Of a stretch of 64,000 nucleotides of DNA, positions 13,135-26,273 are shown piece by piece. The translations under genes were made by a program, and so were the position numbers. The stretch is from positions 619,208,580 through 619,272,579 of the forward strand of contig CM046877.1 of assembly GCA_025667525.1 (NCBI GenBank), written 5' to 3'. The stretch comes from Glebionis coronaria. Its lineage: Eukaryota > Streptophyta > Magnoliopsida > Asterales > Asteraceae. The notes beneath the pieces were generated by a model. That model did not search any database and had not been told where the DNA came from. It saw nothing but the letters and a program-made list of their open reading frames with translations. Each line of letters begins with the position of its first letter. Within the stretch, counting starts at the first letter, position 1.

Positions 13135-14397
13135 ATGAAAACTCGCTCTAAAGCTAGACGTGCTCGTAAACGAAGAAACAAATCACTCACTCCTACTAGT
13201 GAGGACTCTCCTATTGACGAACCCATTGTAGTGAAAGAAGCACCCATGGCTAATCGAACTATGATGGAGTTGCTTCAAGCACCCACCGAGGGTTATGGAG
13301 AAGCGATTGTAATTCCCGCTATCCTTGCGGAGAATTTTGAGGTTAAGACGGGTTTGTTGTCCATGATTCAAAACAACAAGTTTCGAGGGGACGAAAAGGA
13401 CAACCCGCATAACCACATTCGCCAATTTAATCGTCTCACCGCCACATGCAAGTTTAAGGACGTCTCAAACGACTCGATTAAGATGATGCTTTTTCCGTAT
13501 TCCTTAGCGGGGCCCGCAAAGATTTGGTTAGAGAAAGAGCCACCCAATTCTATATTGACGTGGAAGGATCTCGTTTCAAAATTCGTGAACCAATTTTTTC
13601 CGCCCTCTAAGACTACGCACTTGAAAAACGAGATTTCAAAGTTTTCACAAGAGTTTAATGAGAGTTTTTCAACGGCTTGGAATAGGTTTAAGGAAATGTT
13701 GCACGAATGTCCTCATCATGGTTTTTCCGACTTACATCAAATAGACACGTTTTACAATGGCTTGAACGATCATGAGCGTGATTATCTTAATGCCGCCGCG
13801 GGTGGTAATTTCTTGTGTAAGACGGTCGAGGAAGCATTGGTAATTATTGAGAATAGGTCTAGGGTGTATAGTCCTCGTAGCACGTCGAGTGTTCGTAAGG
13901 CTTCGTCTTCATCTTCACCTAGTTTGTCACACACCGTTGATGCTTGCCAAGTCGAGGCTAATTTGGAGAACAAAATTTTTGATATAGTGAAAGGCTTGTT
14001 AGTTGAGTTTAAAGTTGGTGAACAACCCGCTCCCGCTACGATTAAAGCGGTTGAGGTTTCGCGTATGTATTGTGGTGGAGCTCACGATTATTCCGAGTGC
14101 ATTACCAACGGTGGTAACACTTCGAGTGCCTACGCGGCCGCGGGAACTTATAACCAAAACGGTCAAGTTCCTCGCACTAATCAATTGACTCCACCGGGTT
14201 TTTCACCAAATCAAAATGCTACAATTATCGAAACAATCAAGTTGGTTACCAAAGCAATCAAAGGAACAATTATAAGGGTAATAACAACTATGGGAATCAA
14301 GGGAGTAGTAGTAGTAGCCAATTGCAAAATCAAAATCAAAACCGTAATTTTCAAAATGCAAGTCAAGGTGTTCAAAATAATAAAGAACTTCCAATAG
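13135..14397 (+). CDS. gag: Athila-type Gag, ending in a shifted frame
   Basis: Capsid/nucleocapsid precursor that forms the cytoplasmic particle. I choose the ATG at 13135; the frame is open a little further upstream but only from a TTG. The N-terminus is very basic ([17 protein letters not shown]). The retrotransposon gag domain spans roughly residues 80-230 and contains [30 protein letters not shown] and [17 protein letters not shown] Ser-rich linker follows. From about 14220 the natural Asn/Gln-rich tail lies in the frame of the following pol, while this frame continues as a Lys/Ile-rich nonsense tail to a stop. The simplest reading is a one-base loss near 14219, so about the last 60 residues are spurious. 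Codon usage and domain order are otherwise intact. Confidence 0.85.
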   Translation: MKTRSKARRARKRRNKSLTPTSEDSPIDEPIVVKEAPMANRTMMELLQAPTEGYGEAIVIPAILAENFEVKTGLLSMIQNNKFRGDEKDNPHNHIRQFNRLTATCKFKDVSNDSIKMMLFPYSLAGPAKIWLEKEPPNSILTWKDLVSKFVNQFFPPSKTTHLKNEISKFSQEFNESFSTAWNRFKEMLHECPHHGFSDLHQIDTFYNGLNDHERDYLNAAAGGNFLCKTVEEALVIIENRSRVYSPRSTSSVRKASSSSSPSLSHTVDACQVEANLENKIFDIVKGLLVEFKVGEQPAPATIKAVEVSRMYCGGAHDYSECITNGGNTSSAYAAAGTYNQNGQVPRTNQLTPPGFSPNQNATIIETIKLVTKAIKGTIIRVITTMGIKGVVVVANCKIKIKTVIFKMQVKVFKIIKNFQ

Positions 14398-17300
14398 ACT
14401 TTTTGAATTACACTACTTCAAATGATAAGATTGTGGAAAACATTCAAGAGCAAATGGCTAATCAAGCTAAGGAGACGGCTAAGAATGCAAAGGAGTTAGC
14501 CACTTTCATTAAGGAAAATCTAGCCATGAGAAATGAATTGAAAAATGATTTTGCTAACCAAATTCGAGGTCAAAACAACAAGATAGAGCAAAGTCATGCT
14601 AGGCTTGAACAAAGAATTGACCAAAAAGCCGCTATCCAAGATGTGAAGTTTAATAATTTTGATGCTAAGCTTAATGCAATTTTAGAAGCCGTAATGGGAA
14701 ACAAAGCCTCTACTTCGGGTAGTTTACCTAGTAACACCGTTTCAAACCCGAAGGGAGAGATGAAAGTGATTACTACACGTAGTGGTAAGGCACTTAAAGA
14801 ACCGACTCCTCAACCAATTACTCCAACGGTGGAGGAAATTGAGGAAGAAACCGAGGTGGTGGTCGAAAAGGAGCATATTTCAAGCCCACAAAGTACCGCT
14901 CATGCCACACCTACGGTTGACCCATCACCCATTTTGGAACACGAGATTCCAAAGGCTATGCCTATGCCCCAACCCACACCACCCTTGCCTTACCCATCGA
15001 GACTTAGGAAGGAGAAACGACAAGAGCGCGACAACTATCAATTTGAGCTTTTTATGAAAATGTTTCGTGATTTGCACTTTAATGTGAGTTTCGTCGATGC
15101 CTTGATCATGATGCCTCGATTTGCCGCTAACTTTAAGAGTATGTTGAACAACAAGGAAAAATTACACCAAAAGTCTAGTTGTTCGTCGGTTTATCTTAAT
15201 CGCATACCTCAAAAAGTCGGTGATCCCGGTAAATTTTTGATCCCTTGTGCAATTCAAGATATGGAAGAAAGCTATGCCTTGGCCGATCTTGGTGCTAGCA
15301 TTAACTTGATGCCACTTGCAATCTACAAGTCGCTCAATCTTCCTAATCTTACTCCTTCACGAATGTCTATTGAGTTGGCCGACCATTCCACAATTCTTGC
15401 ATGTGGTTTGGCGGAAGACGTTTTTGTGAAAGTGGGGAAGTTCTACTATCCCGTAGACTTCATTGTTGTTGACATCCCCACGGATCCTCAAGTTCCTCTT
15501 ATTTTAGGTCGTTCGTTTTTAGATACGTCTATGGCTTTGATTGATGTGCATGCTAGAAAGATCACCTTACGTTTCAACGACGAGGAACTTGTTATAAACG
15601 CAACTCAAAATTCTCAACTTTCTCATGTTTATTCCGTTGCTACCATAAACCTCGTTGATATGATCGACGTGGTTTGCGAGGAATTTTCACAAGAAGTTTT
15701 AGGGTTTGGTGATGAAGAAACTAGTGGCAATCCCACTATGTTAGATCCAATTCTTGATAATTCGACACCAACCTTCACTCCTTTCGAAGGTGGTGGTTTT
15801 ACGTTGGAAGAATTCGATGTTCCACGTACTTGTGACGAAGACCTCGACAACTATGAGGACTTCTCGATTATCAAGGATTTTCTCAACGATTTCCCATTTC
15901 CTCCACCCGAGGAGGTTATGAGTATCGAGCCCAAATCTTCACTTGAGGAACCACCTATCCTCGAGTTGAAAGATTTACCTCCTCACCTCGAATATGTCTA
16001 TTTGGAGGAGGACGACAAGTTGCCGGTTATTATTGCGAAGGAACTTTCGAATGATGAAAAAACCGCACTTGTCGATGTTCTTAAGGACCACAAAGGGGCG
16101 ATTGCGTGGAAGTTATCCGACATTAAGGGAATCGATCCCAAATTTTGTACACACAAAATATTAATAGAGGAAGATTTCAAGCCAACAATCCAAAGTCAAA
16201 GGAGGGTGAACCCCAAAATTCACGATGTCATCAAAAAGGAGGTCCTTAAACTCCTTGACGCGGGAATGATTTACCCTATTTCCGATAGCCCTTGGGTGAG
16301 TCCTATTCATTGTGTCCCTAAAAAGGGAGGGATGACCGTTGTGCCAAACGATGCCAACGAGTTAATTCCCACAAGACTCGTGACCGGATGGAGAGTGTGC
16401 ATTGACTATCGTAAGTTGAATGAAGCCACTCGAAAAGACCGTTTTCCCTTGCCCTTCATGGACCAAATGTTGGAGCGTCTTGCGGGAAACGATTTCTATT
16501 GCTTTTTAGATGGTTTTTCCGGTTACTTCCAAATTCCCATCGATCCTCGTGATCAAGAAAAAACTACGTTTACGTGTCCATATGGAACGTTTGCCTATCG
16601 TAGAATGCCATTCGGACTTTGCAATGCACCGGGAACTTTTCAACGATGCATGATGGCTATTTTTCATGATATGATTGAGAAGACGATGGAAGTCTTCATG
16701 GATGACTTTTCCGTGTTTGGTGATTCCTTTACTTCGTGTTTGTCGAACCTTGAGAGAATGTTAAAACGTTGTGAGGAAACCAACCTTGTGCTCAATTGGG
16801 AAAAGTGTCATTTTATGGTTAGAAGTGGAATCGTCTTAGGGCACAAGGTCTCGAAAGCGGGGATTGAGGTAGATCAAGCTAAGGTAGACGTCATCGCCAA
16901 ATTACCTCATCCCAAAACCGTCAAGGGAGTTAGGAGTTTCCTAGGCCACGCGGGCTTTTATCGACGATTCATCAAGGATTTCTCGAAGATTTCTCGACCC
17001 ATTACACATCTTCTTGAAAAAGAAGCACGTTTTGTCTTTGACGAAGATTGTGTACGAGCCTTTGAGATCCTTAAGAGGAAACTTACCGAAGCTCCCATTC
17101 TTGTTGCTCCAAATTGGAACCTCCCCTTTGAGCTTATGTGTGATGCAAGTGATTACGCTATTGGGGCCGTTTTGGGGCAACGTCATGATAAGCATTTCTT
17201 GCCTATTCACTATGCTAGCAAGACGATGACCGAGGCTCAAATTAAATACACTACAACGGAAAAGGAGTTCCTTGGCGTGGTGTATGCATTTGAGAAATTC

Positions 17301-18875
17301 CGACCTTATCTCGTCTTGACGAAATGCATAGTGTATACGGACCATTCGGCTATCAAGTATCTCATGGCTAAACAAGATGCAAAGCTGAGATTACTTCGTT
17401 GGATTCTCCTCCTTCAAGAATTTGATCACAAAATCGTTGACAAAAAAGGAGCCGAGAATCTAGCGGCCGATCATCTCTCTCGTTTGGAAGATCCTCACCA
17501 AAGTGTTTACGAGCCTAAGGAAATCACCGAAACATTTCCGCTTGAAACACTTGGTGTAGTGAATTCCAAACTTGATTCTTCTACCCCATGGTTTGCGGAT
17601 TTTGCAAATTACCATGCGGGTAACTTCATCATTAAGGGTATGACAACTCAAGAAAAACGAAAATTCTTTCGTGATGTCAAGTTCTATTTTTGGAACGACC
17701 CTTACTTGTTTCGAACTTGTGCGGATCAAATCATCCGCCGTTGTGTATTTGGGACCGAAGCTTCTAACATCCTTAGAGCTTGCCATGAGGGACCCACGGG
17801 TGGTCACCACGGTGCTAATCTCACGGCTAAAAAGGTGTTTGATGTCGGCTTCTTTTGGCCTACTATTTACCGAGATGCACAAGATCTTGTGAAGTCTTGT
17901 GATTCATGCCAACGACAAGGAAAAGCCTCACAAAAAGATGAAATGCCACAAAATATCATTCAAGTATGTGAGATCTTTGACGTTTGGGGCATAGACTTTA
18001 TGGGGCCGTTCCCATCATCTCGTGGTAATAAGTACATTCTCGTTACGGTTGACTACCTTTCTAAGTGGGTGGAGGCGAAGGCCTTGCCCACCAATGATGC
18101 TCGTGTGGTAGTTAAGTTCTTGAAAAGTTTGTTTGCTAGGTTTGGAACCCCTCGTGCTATCATAAGCGATCGTGGAACCCATTTTTGTAATGACCAATTT
18201 GAAAGGGTTCTAAGGAAATATGGGGTTACACATCGTCTTTCTACGGCTTATCACCCACAAACGAGTGGGCAAGTCGAGGTTTCAAACCGAGCATTGAAGA
18301 GGATCTTGGAGAGATCCGCGGGGGAAAACCGACAATCTTGGTCGGATAAGTTAGACGATGCTTTATGGGCCTTTAGGACCGCTCATAAGACACCCATTGG
18401 GTGCACTCCCTATAAGCTTATGTACGGAAAGAATTGTCATTTGCCTATCGAGTTAGAACACAAGGCTTATTGGGCCCTAAAGCATTGTAATGATGACATG
18501 GAGACCGCGGGAAAACATCGGAAAATGCAATTAAATGAATTGGATGAATTGAGAGACATTGCTTATGAAAATTCATTGATTTACAAAAAGAAAACTAAAA
18601 AGTTGCATGATTCAAAAATTAAAAACCGGGTTTTTAACATTGGGGATCAAGTTTTACTTTTTAATTCAAGATTGAAAATATTTTCCGGTAAATTGAAATC
18701 CCGTTGGTCCGGTCCATTCACCGTGACTCAAGTATTTCCGTATGGGACCATCGAGCTAGCTCAAGATGATGGTCCTAACTTCAAGGTGAATGGACATAGG
18801 TTGAAGCACTACTTTGGCGGGGAAGTTACATCCTTGAACTACCTCGACCAAGTCACCTTCCCCAATGATAATTAG
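14322..18875 (+). CDS. pol: Athila-type Pol polyprotein (protease, RT, RNase H, integrase)
   Basis: An open frame of 1517 codons from the first ATG. It is really the continuation of gag in the -1 frame, so that ATG is not a proven start. Residues 1-250 are the Gln/Asn-rich end of Gag and an acidic Pro-rich linker. Protease has [14 protein letters not shown] at about 320. Reverse transcriptase runs from about 635, with the long insert before [11 protein letters not shown] and a catalytic FMDD at about 791. RNase H has [13 protein letters not shown] at about 940. Integrase has an HHCC finger from about 1154 ([10 protein letters not shown] ... CDSCQR), then D at about 1225, D at about 1282 and E at about 1318, a DD35E spacing. 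No stop interrupts any domain. It would copy the element RNA in cytoplasmic particles and insert the DNA in the nucleus. No chromodomain is evident at the C-terminus. Confidence 0.92.
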   Translation: MQNQNQNRNFQNASQGVQNNKELPIDFLNYTTSNDKIVENIQEQMANQAKETAKNAKELATFIKENLAMRNELKNDFANQIRGQNNKIEQSHARLEQRIDQKAAIQDVKFNNFDAKLNAILEAVMGNKASTSGSLPSNTVSNPKGEMKVITTRSGKALKEPTPQPITPTVEEIEEETEVVVEKEHISSPQSTAHATPTVDPSPILEHEIPKAMPMPQPTPPLPYPSRLRKEKRQERDNYQFELFMKMFRDLHFNVSFVDALIMMPRFAANFKSMLNNKEKLHQKSSCSSVYLNRIPQKVGDPGKFLIPCAIQDMEESYALADLGASINLMPLAIYKSLNLPNLTPSRMSIELADHSTILACGLAEDVFVKVGKFYYPVDFIVVDIPTDPQVPLILGRSFLDTSMALIDVHARKITLRFNDEELVINATQNSQLSHVYSVATINLVDMIDVVCEEFSQEVLGFGDEETSGNPTMLDPILDNSTPTFTPFEGGGFTLEEFDVPRTCDEDLDNYEDFSIIKDFLNDFPFPPPEEVMSIEPKSSLEEPPILELKDLPPHLEYVYLEEDDKLPVIIAKELSNDEKTALVDVLKDHKGAIAWKLSDIKGIDPKFCTHKILIEEDFKPTIQSQRRVNPKIHDVIKKEVLKLLDAGMIYPISDSPWVSPIHCVPKKGGMTVVPNDANELIPTRLVTGWRVCIDYRKLNEATRKDRFPLPFMDQMLERLAGNDFYCFLDGFSGYFQIPIDPRDQEKTTFTCPYGTFAYRRMPFGLCNAPGTFQRCMMAIFHDMIEKTMEVFMDDFSVFGDSFTSCLSNLERMLKRCEETNLVLNWEKCHFMVRSGIVLGHKVSKAGIEVDQAKVDVIAKLPHPKTVKGVRSFLGHAGFYRRFIKDFSKISRPITHLLEKEARFVFDEDCVRAFEILKRKLTEAPILVAPNWNLPFELMCDASDYAIGAVLGQRHDKHFLPIHYASKTMTEAQIKYTTTEKEFLGVVYAFEKFRPYLVLTKCIVYTDHSAIKYLMAKQDAKLRLLRWILLLQEFDHKIVDKKGAENLAADHLSRLEDPHQSVYEPKEITETFPLETLGVVNSKLDSSTPWFADFANYHAGNFIIKGMTTQEKRKFFRDVKFYFWNDPYLFRTCADQIIRRCVFGTEASNILRACHEGPTGGHHGANLTAKKVFDVGFFWPTIYRDAQDLVKSCDSCQRQGKASQKDEMPQNIIQVCEIFDVWGIDFMGPFPSSRGNKYILVTVDYLSKWVEAKALPTNDARVVVKFLKSLFARFGTPRAIISDRGTHFCNDQFERVLRKYGVTHRLSTAYHPQTSGQVEVSNRALKRILERSAGENRQSWSDKLDDALWAFRTAHKTPIGCTPYKLMYGKNCHLPIELEHKAYWALKHCNDDMETAGKHRKMQLNELDELRDIAYENSLIYKKKTKKLHDSKIKNRVFNIGDQVLLFNSRLKIFSGKLKSRWSGPFTVTQVFPYGTIELAQDDGPNFKVNGHRLKHYFGGEVTSLNYLDQVTFPNDN

Positions 18876-20698
18876 TATTGAGGGGATCGAGTCGAGCTCA
18901 TGACTTGGTAATCAAAAACGAGGTGCCTCGTGGGGGAGTCCCATGCTTATCCTATGTACATATTATCGCTTTCTTAGTCTAATGTAGCTTACGTGTGAGG
19001 ATTCGTGCCCTTCCAACCTTTGTTCCATGGTTGTTTGTGATATGTGGTTTTTAGATCATGATCTTCACGATTGGAGCCTCTCGTGTTCGTTTTATGGGAG
19101 CACTCGATCGTTTGCTTTGAACACTTTCTCAATATCCATGATATATCTTTTATTGTTCTAACCTTAGGTTTATAGCACACTTCATAAACGGCTATTATTT
19201 AATGGTTACACCCTTTCTATGCTAGATTAGGCATTCGACTACGTCTCTAGTATGGGGGTGTTTGCACCCCTAGACTCGAAACATTGAGGACAATGTTTAA
19301 CTTTAGTATGGGGGGGGGGGGGTGAATAGATACTTGCCTTGCCAAACCTTCACGCTTTCCAAAGTTTATAGTTTTGTTTATCGTTTTGTTGCAAAATAAG
19401 GCTAAAAATGGCCAAATTTTAAAAACTTTCTCATATTTTATAAGTGTTTGAAGACACGAATGTAGATTTTCCGATGGCGAGAATAAGAGTAATTTTTGAC
19501 TCGACCGTGCGTGTTGAGCACTTAGCTTTGATTCCTTAACTACACATTAGGCTAAGTCTCTTAAATGAGGACGAGAAATGATAGAGTTAATTATAAGTTA
19601 CTATGCTAAACGTAGAGTACTTGTATTCTTTCAAAAACTCATGTGTTCTCGTTGTTTGCTTATTCTCCCTTCGCATGTAAATAATTTTTGCTTAATAAAT
19701 ATTGACTTAGCGGTTTAGTTAGGATTGTTGGGTTTCTAGTCTTTTCTAGTAGCTTCCGTGTAATTAAATTGGGAAGACATTAAAATATCGCCAGCGTCAC
19801 AGTTTTGAAGTATTGGCAACCCGAATAATCGAAAGCTTCACCCAATAATAAGATTTCAAGTGCTAACCTAAATCAAGCAAACAATTTGAAGCCCCACAAG
19901 GCCTAAAATCTATGCAAAATTGAAGTGAATCAAGCCTTAATCTTCGAAGCTTTAAAGATCCAAAATTCGCTTTAGCGTGAGGATATACGTCTTTGGCTAA
20001 TAAAACCACCGATGAGGCGGATAATAAAAGGCAAGGCAAGACCGAAGTCATAATAAAAGCTTCATGGCGAAGTTGAATAAAAGATGGAGGTAAACCAAAG
20101 ATAATAAGGCCCTTCCGTTAGGGGGCGTATAAAAGTCTTGGTAATAAGTCTCATGTTCAAAACCGTTATAAAACCGTGTTTATCGATTCTTCTTGTCAAC
20201 TTAATTTTTTGACATCGTTGTCTATTAGGAGGGGTTATTGATTTGATGGTCTTAGTTACACCGTTAGGACTCTATTTTTAGACCTAAAATCTCTATTATC
20301 GCATAAGTCAAACAATGTATCCTCGTGAAACATTCAAGACATCATAAAATATAAGAGATACAACTTAGGAATAATGGGAGAATAAGTAGGTGATTAGGGC
20401 ATATGAGTAGTGTTAGCATTACTAACTTATAATGACAATGATCTCGTTGCACGCTTAGCATGGAATTGGAGTGAAAATCGAGGACGATGAAATTATTTCT
20501 AACGAAGCATTCACGTGTTCTTATTCTATGAACCTAAACGTCCCATTTTGCGATGAAAATCATACATTATGTCTATAACACAAGTAGTAGTGATAGTAGT
20601 AGTGTAGCTAGTTTATCATTTCAATAAAGTCCATAAAAATGAATTTTGGAGATGCTACGATACTTTATTCTAGCATTGCGTGAGGGCACGGCAATGGT
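18876..20698 (+). other. non-coding region between pol and 3' LTR of the Athila-type element
   Basis: In many Athila elements this position holds an envelope-like frame. Here I see none, only short chance frames. Near 19247 and 19303 the strand reads TAGTATGGGGG, the second with a run of about 14 G, copying the core of the true polypurine tract at 20699. Confidence 0.65.
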
Positions 20699-20712
20699 TT
20701 AGTATGGGGGAG
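20699..20712 (+). other. polypurine tract of the Athila-type element
   Basis: TAGTATGGGGGAG lies directly before the 3' LTR start TGATGAGACGG. It primes plus-strand synthesis. Confidence 0.85.
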
Positions 20713-23700
20713 TGATGAGACGGCTTTTATACATGGTCTCATCGTTCTTTTTGGACTTAAAATGCATTAAAAATCATCAAAATACCCAAATATATGCTTG
20801 TGTTTGTTGCTTGTGTAATTTAGGTACGGATATTGAGAAAATGACAAAAGATCACAAGAATCACGCAAAAACGAACACGGGAAACGAAGGCACGATGAAC
20901 CAAGCCCTAGTGAGGAATTTTCCAAAGAAAACCCTTGAAGATTTGAAGAATATTGAAGATTGGTCCTCCAAGTTTGAAGAATTGACACTTTATACCCTTG
21001 TATCTTCATAATTACAAGTTTGGTCCCTAAAGTTTGTCAAAACTACAAAAAGGACCCTTAACTTTGAAGAATTGGCAAATTTAGTCCCTCAACAAATCTA
21101 AATTGTCAAATATGGTCCTCCAAGAAGTCAACCAACAAGTCAAAGCCTTGAAGTTTGAAAACATGGCAAATTCAGTCCTTGGAAAATGAAGAAATTGCAT
21201 AAATAGTCCTTGTTTCAAGATTACAAAAAGATTGTGCCAAAAATGACAAATCTACAAAGTTATTTACAAAGGGGAAAGAATTTGAAGCTATTTATTACAA
21301 AATGAAGAAAACTTGGAAGACTGGGGACTATTGTTGCCCAGACACAAAACCTTTCCCCACCAATTGGCTGCTGCCACCTCACGTCTGCTGCCTTGTCACC
21401 CTCCCACATCAGCATCCACTAACCCCAAATATTAATTAATAAAACGATTTAAACTCGTTTTATATATAATAATTTGGTGGGAAACAAGTACTGTTCAAGA
21501 TTAACCCCCTTAATCCCCTTTGTTCTTAACCAAACAAGCCCAGATTTTTAATCTTCAATTCAAAGGGTTTATCTAAATTAATCACCCAGAAGTTTAATTT
21601 AACCTTAAAGCTTGACATCCCATGTGATAACTGAGATCCAGCTCACCCCACACTTGCTACCTTCCAAAACCATATCACGGGTCACCACTACCATCCAAAA
21701 ATCTTTGACCCTTTGAACGCTTAGGATTCATTGGCGTGTTCCCTAAGCACAAACCAACACTCAAGATCATCTCTAGGACACAAGGACACTCAGAGTTGCT
21801 CACATGACACCAAGAATAAAAGGCATCTTCCTGGTATATCCAAGATTCGTCCAAGGGTATTTTTGGAAGAACAAGCTTAGGGTTTGCATTCTAGATAGTT
21901 CTGTAACCATGTATAAAAGGGTGCCTGTACTCTTTTCTTTTGCTTGTTCCAGTTTTGATGTAATTTTATTTTCTAAAAATTTAATGAAAAGTTTTTTAAC
22001 CTACATGAAACTGTGATCCATTTACTTTCCAGCATTTTAAATTTTAAAGTTTGTTCATCTTTCTTCAAGTTTGTGTTTAAAAAAAAAAAAAAAAGAGTTT
22101 TCAAAAAGGTTTTTAAGTTTCTGATTTTGAGCAAGTTCTTGGTAAGAACTTGTGTCAAGATTTGGTATTTCCAGTTTTAATTCATTGTGTTAATGCTTTA
22201 AAGATATCATTGAAACGTGTTTGTAAGGTTTGGGAGGTTTATGTAAGATTTTTAAGAAAATTAAAAAAGAAACAGAATATATCATATACCTTGTTCTTGT
22301 TCTGTTTTTGATTTTTTAGGTTTGACCTATTGTTGATCATTGTTCTGCACCAACCCCAGTTGGTAGGAAGTGGTATTGCAACCACAAAGAACCCTGGATG
22401 TAGGGTTCTTTGGTAAGAAATTATTACCTTTTTCAATTTTTCTGTTTTAAGTGAAGTTTAGGTGATGTTATATATTTTGGTGCTAAAAGTGTGATTAATC
22501 TGGTGGATTTGAGTTCTCTTATGTTTGTATGAATGTTAGATGCTATAAAAATCAGTTTGAGTAGCTTTTAAAAGTCTTTGTTTGAGAAATTGTTGATTTC
22601 AATTTTTAAGGGTGTGTTTGGATCTGCTTTTAATTTTTGAAAAGTTTGTTAGATTTTGAAGATAAAACGTGTTAGATGGAATGAGTAGGGTTGAGTAAGT
22701 TTGTGTGAAGGTTTTGTTTAAGATTGGTGAAATTTGGATCAAGTTACAAGTGTTAAAAGTGAAATAGCATAGCTAAAATCTGCATATGTCTATTTCTGCC
22801 TATTTTGATGATTTTTTGTGCTTCAATTTCATAATCTGTTAAGTTATAGATCATTCTAGGGCTTGAGTTTGCTTGTGTATCAATTGGTGCTATTGTATGC
22901 ATAATAAGGGAGATTGAAACTCATTTGTGTGCAATCTGTTAAGCAAAAAAAGTCCACAGACCTATCATTTTGCATCAGCAACTTGAAAATGCCATGTTGA
23001 GCTTTGATTGTATGGTTTGTGCTAATTGTTGATTATTTGCTGCTTGTTTTTGTGTGATTATTGACTCCTTATACTCAAAGGAGTATAAGGGTGCCTTTTT
23101 TGTCCAAAATAAGCTTTCAAATAAGCTTTCCTAAGCTTAATACTCAACTGAACAAAAGTATACACTAGCAGTGGGAACTCCTTTCCCACTGGTAGTCCAC
23201 TGGTTTCCACTGCCTATCTAAAAGACAGAAAACCATCACAAGTCACTTTCAGAAGTTCATATTTTTGTCTTTAGTGGTTGATTTTAGGAATTAGAGTTTC
23301 AAACCAGTGCTATTATTTTTCTTATTTAATTTAGAATTTTTCTGATTAATTAAATTTTTATTTACTGTTCATTTAGTAATTTTTAGGTTAATTAGCTATT
23401 TTTAATTAACTTTAAAGTTTCTGTTTTTGTCTTTTAGTGCCAAAAAGTAATATTTTTAGGTTTAATCAATTTTTCTGAACTTAGAATAATATTTTAAGGT
23501 TTTTGGTTAAAAAGTATTTTACTGTTCATCTTTTTATTAATTTTTAGAATTAATCTAAGTTAATTAGGGTTTTAATTAAACTAGTTTTGTCATTTAGTGG
23601 AAAATTTAATATTTTTCAAGATTTTTCATTTTTCTACTGTTCATTAGAGTAAAATAGGATTTTTAAAATTTGTAGATTATTTTTAGCACTATTTAATTAT

Positions 23701-24266
23701 TTTTTTATAATTATTTTAATTTTAAAATAGTTTTTAGTAATTAAAAAATAGAAAAATAGTATTTAAAAATTATAAAAAATACTTTTTAGTTTTTAAATAA
23801 TATAAGTAAGATATTTGTTCAATAAAATCATATTTTGGACATTTTGATTAATTATATTTAATTTTAGGGCTTTAATTAGCATTTAAAATTGAATATTTAA
23901 TTAATAAAAGGTTTTAAAATATTTTTATTGGATTTTATTCCTTATTTATATTATTTTAGACTTGTTTTAGCTTATAATTAATTTTTAGGTTGAAATTTTT
24001 TTATTTTTGTCGTTTTTTACGGTTTTACGTTTACGCATTTTTCGACGTAGTTTAATTAGTTTTCGTAACCGTCTTTTCTTTCCTTTCTCATTTCTTTTCT
24101 TCTTGATCATAATCACAAACATCATATATCAACTCTTAACACAACACACTTGCCTCATTGGGAAACGAACTTGCTTGGTCATTGGTGCTCGGTTTTCCTA
24201 AACCGACACTTAACGCTTACCACTATTTATTGCTCTTTTCCTAAAGAGTAGTAAAACACTACATCA
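20713..24266 (+). repeat. Athila-type 3' LTR (3554 bp)
   Basis: Near-identical to 8831-12387. It ends CACTACATCA before the duplicated target GTCAT, after which the interrupted Tekay-type internal sequence resumes. Confidence 0.95.
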
Positions 24267-24271
24267 GTCAT

Positions 24272-24753
24272 GTCGCCCATAAGAGTAGAAACAGCTTAAA
24301 ATCCTTCATATCCACCTACTCCTAATAACTCGAACCACCACATGATTCTTAGGGAACGTGACTTAAACATCAAAAGAAAAATACTATACCTCAGGTACAT
24401 AAAATAACCCAACAAAAGATAGAAACTACCATGTACCAAATTATGTACTATAATGTATAATTTAAGCAAAATACGACAATGACTAGCGTGGATGATTATG
24501 GTTCAACCAGCACTAGTCACACCCTGAAAAGAAAATAACATGTGGCTAAGTATGAACTACTATGGTTCAACCCATACTTGTCAAAACTTAACAAACATCG
24601 CCAGTAAAAACCAATAACATCCATAAAACTTTAATTAATATAAAATGCACACATACTCCTATGACGCCTATATGTAGGGACCCTTAAGCTATAAACTAGG
24701 TTACTAGACTAGGAAACCTAATTCTCTATAACCATTGGCTCTTGATACCATTC
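24272..24753 (-). other. 5' leader of the Tekay-type element with primer site
   Basis: Continuation of 7341-8825 beyond the nested element, with no reading frame. At 24735-24752 the minus strand reads AATGGTATCAAGAGCC, an initiator-methionine-tRNA-type primer site (usual form TGGTATCAGAGC) two bases from the LTR end GTGTGACA. This fixes the element on the minus strand. Confidence 0.75.
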
Positions 24754-25264
24754 TGTCACACCCTACCATGGCGGAATATGGGACGCGACGCATGGATATC
24801 ATCACAACAATAGCGTGTCCATAGAGAGAACTATATGAATTAGAAATGTCATAAAAGGTGACACAAATGTCATGACAATATCTCATCAATGCAGGAGTCT
24901 AGGTAAGTAGGTAACATTCCTACCTCTTACCTAAGACAAACAAATAACACAAACAAATCAACATATAGGTTTATAGTATCACTTATTGAAACAAACAGAA
25001 AAATAAACTAAGAAGGAACGGGGATCTCCTTCTAAATGCATTCCTACGCGACTCCAATCCTAGCCACATATGTTCTCACGCTTAACCAGTTTATCACCTG
25101 AAAGAGACACTAAAACACGTCAACATAATGTTGGTGAGAGTCATAGGTTTAGAATCCAACCGAAAATAGATTATAATAAGCTGTGAACAACCATAAACCA
25201 CTAAACATATGGACAATGTGCTATAAGTATGCATTAACAACTAACATTCAAGATCAATCATTTA

Positions 25265-25475
25265 CCAAACACCATGGTACCATAGGCACCCATACACCTA
25301 TGTACCAATCCTAAGGCCCGCCTTATCATTATCCATTGGTCCCATAGATGCTCACACATCTATGTACCTCCCCAATGCCCCACATTGTCAACATCCCCTT
25401 GGTTCCATAGATTCTCACACATCTATGTACCTCCCCAAGGCCCCTCCTTGTCAACATACTCTTGGTACCAAGTCA
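25265..25475. repeat. short tandem repeat inside the Tekay-type LTR
   Basis: Three degenerate units of about 62-66 bases, each with TGGTNCCATAG, then ACACATCTATGTACC, CCCCAA and TTGTCAACAT-like parts, followed by a fourth partial start at about 25463. The matching part of the 3' LTR is deleted, so it cannot be compared. Confidence 0.65.
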
Positions 25476-26055
25476 AAACACAATAACTGAGACGGTACGT
25501 GTCCCCTGATCCAAATCATAAACACAATCAAGAATCACATAGCAGTTAATCACATAAGTGCACACACAAGTCCATCACAAACCATAAAAACATTCACAGC
25601 ATTAGTTACAAAACCATACAGTGTCTCTTTCATCCCATCTGGAAGTGAAAATCATTAAAAGATATGGGACTATGAAACTCACCTGATTGAGCTTCTTAAA
25701 AAATCCGCGCACTAGCAAAAAGCTAACAAACAAAAGCACACAATCAAAACATGAACCAAACACTAAGATGGCTCATCAACCCATGATGGACATCTAACCT
25801 TCTCCCATATATATAACTCATTTATATGCTCTAAGCATCTCATTACACCCCTTTATAAAGCCCTTAACTTAGTTTACTTCGTAACCCGTCTCGTTAACAT
25901 TTTACCCAAAACAGTCCCGGGTTTTAGGTCTCCAAACTATAAGCCAAACGCCCACCTAACCATACCCATGATCTCTTTAAAGGAAACCCTATTCCCTTAC
26001 ATATGTGAGCTAACTCCTTCCTTTTGCCCCAACCTTAAAGCTACTGTTAAGGCCC

Positions 26056-26273
<218 letters not shown>

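Larger units (their letters stand above)
8831..24266 (+). mobile_element. complete Athila-type Ty3/Gypsy retrotransposon (15.4 kb)
   Basis: It has two long LTRs (TGATGAGACGG...CTACATCA), the 5-bp target duplication GTCAT at 8826-8830 and 24267-24271, a TGGCGCCG-type primer site, gag, pol and a polypurine tract. Counting by eye I find about 28 substitutions between LTRs of about 3.55 kb (about 99.2 percent identity), so the insertion is recent. It lies in the internal region of the older Tekay-type element, in the opposite orientation. The lineage call rests on the primer site, the gag type and the long insert between the early RT motifs, all typical of Athila. Coding capacity is almost intact apart from one frame change between gag and pol. 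No env-like frame is present. Confidence 0.92.

Noticed and set aside
18876..20698. Envelope-like gene expected in Athila elements
   Set aside because: No frame with signal peptide or membrane segment is present on the plus strand.
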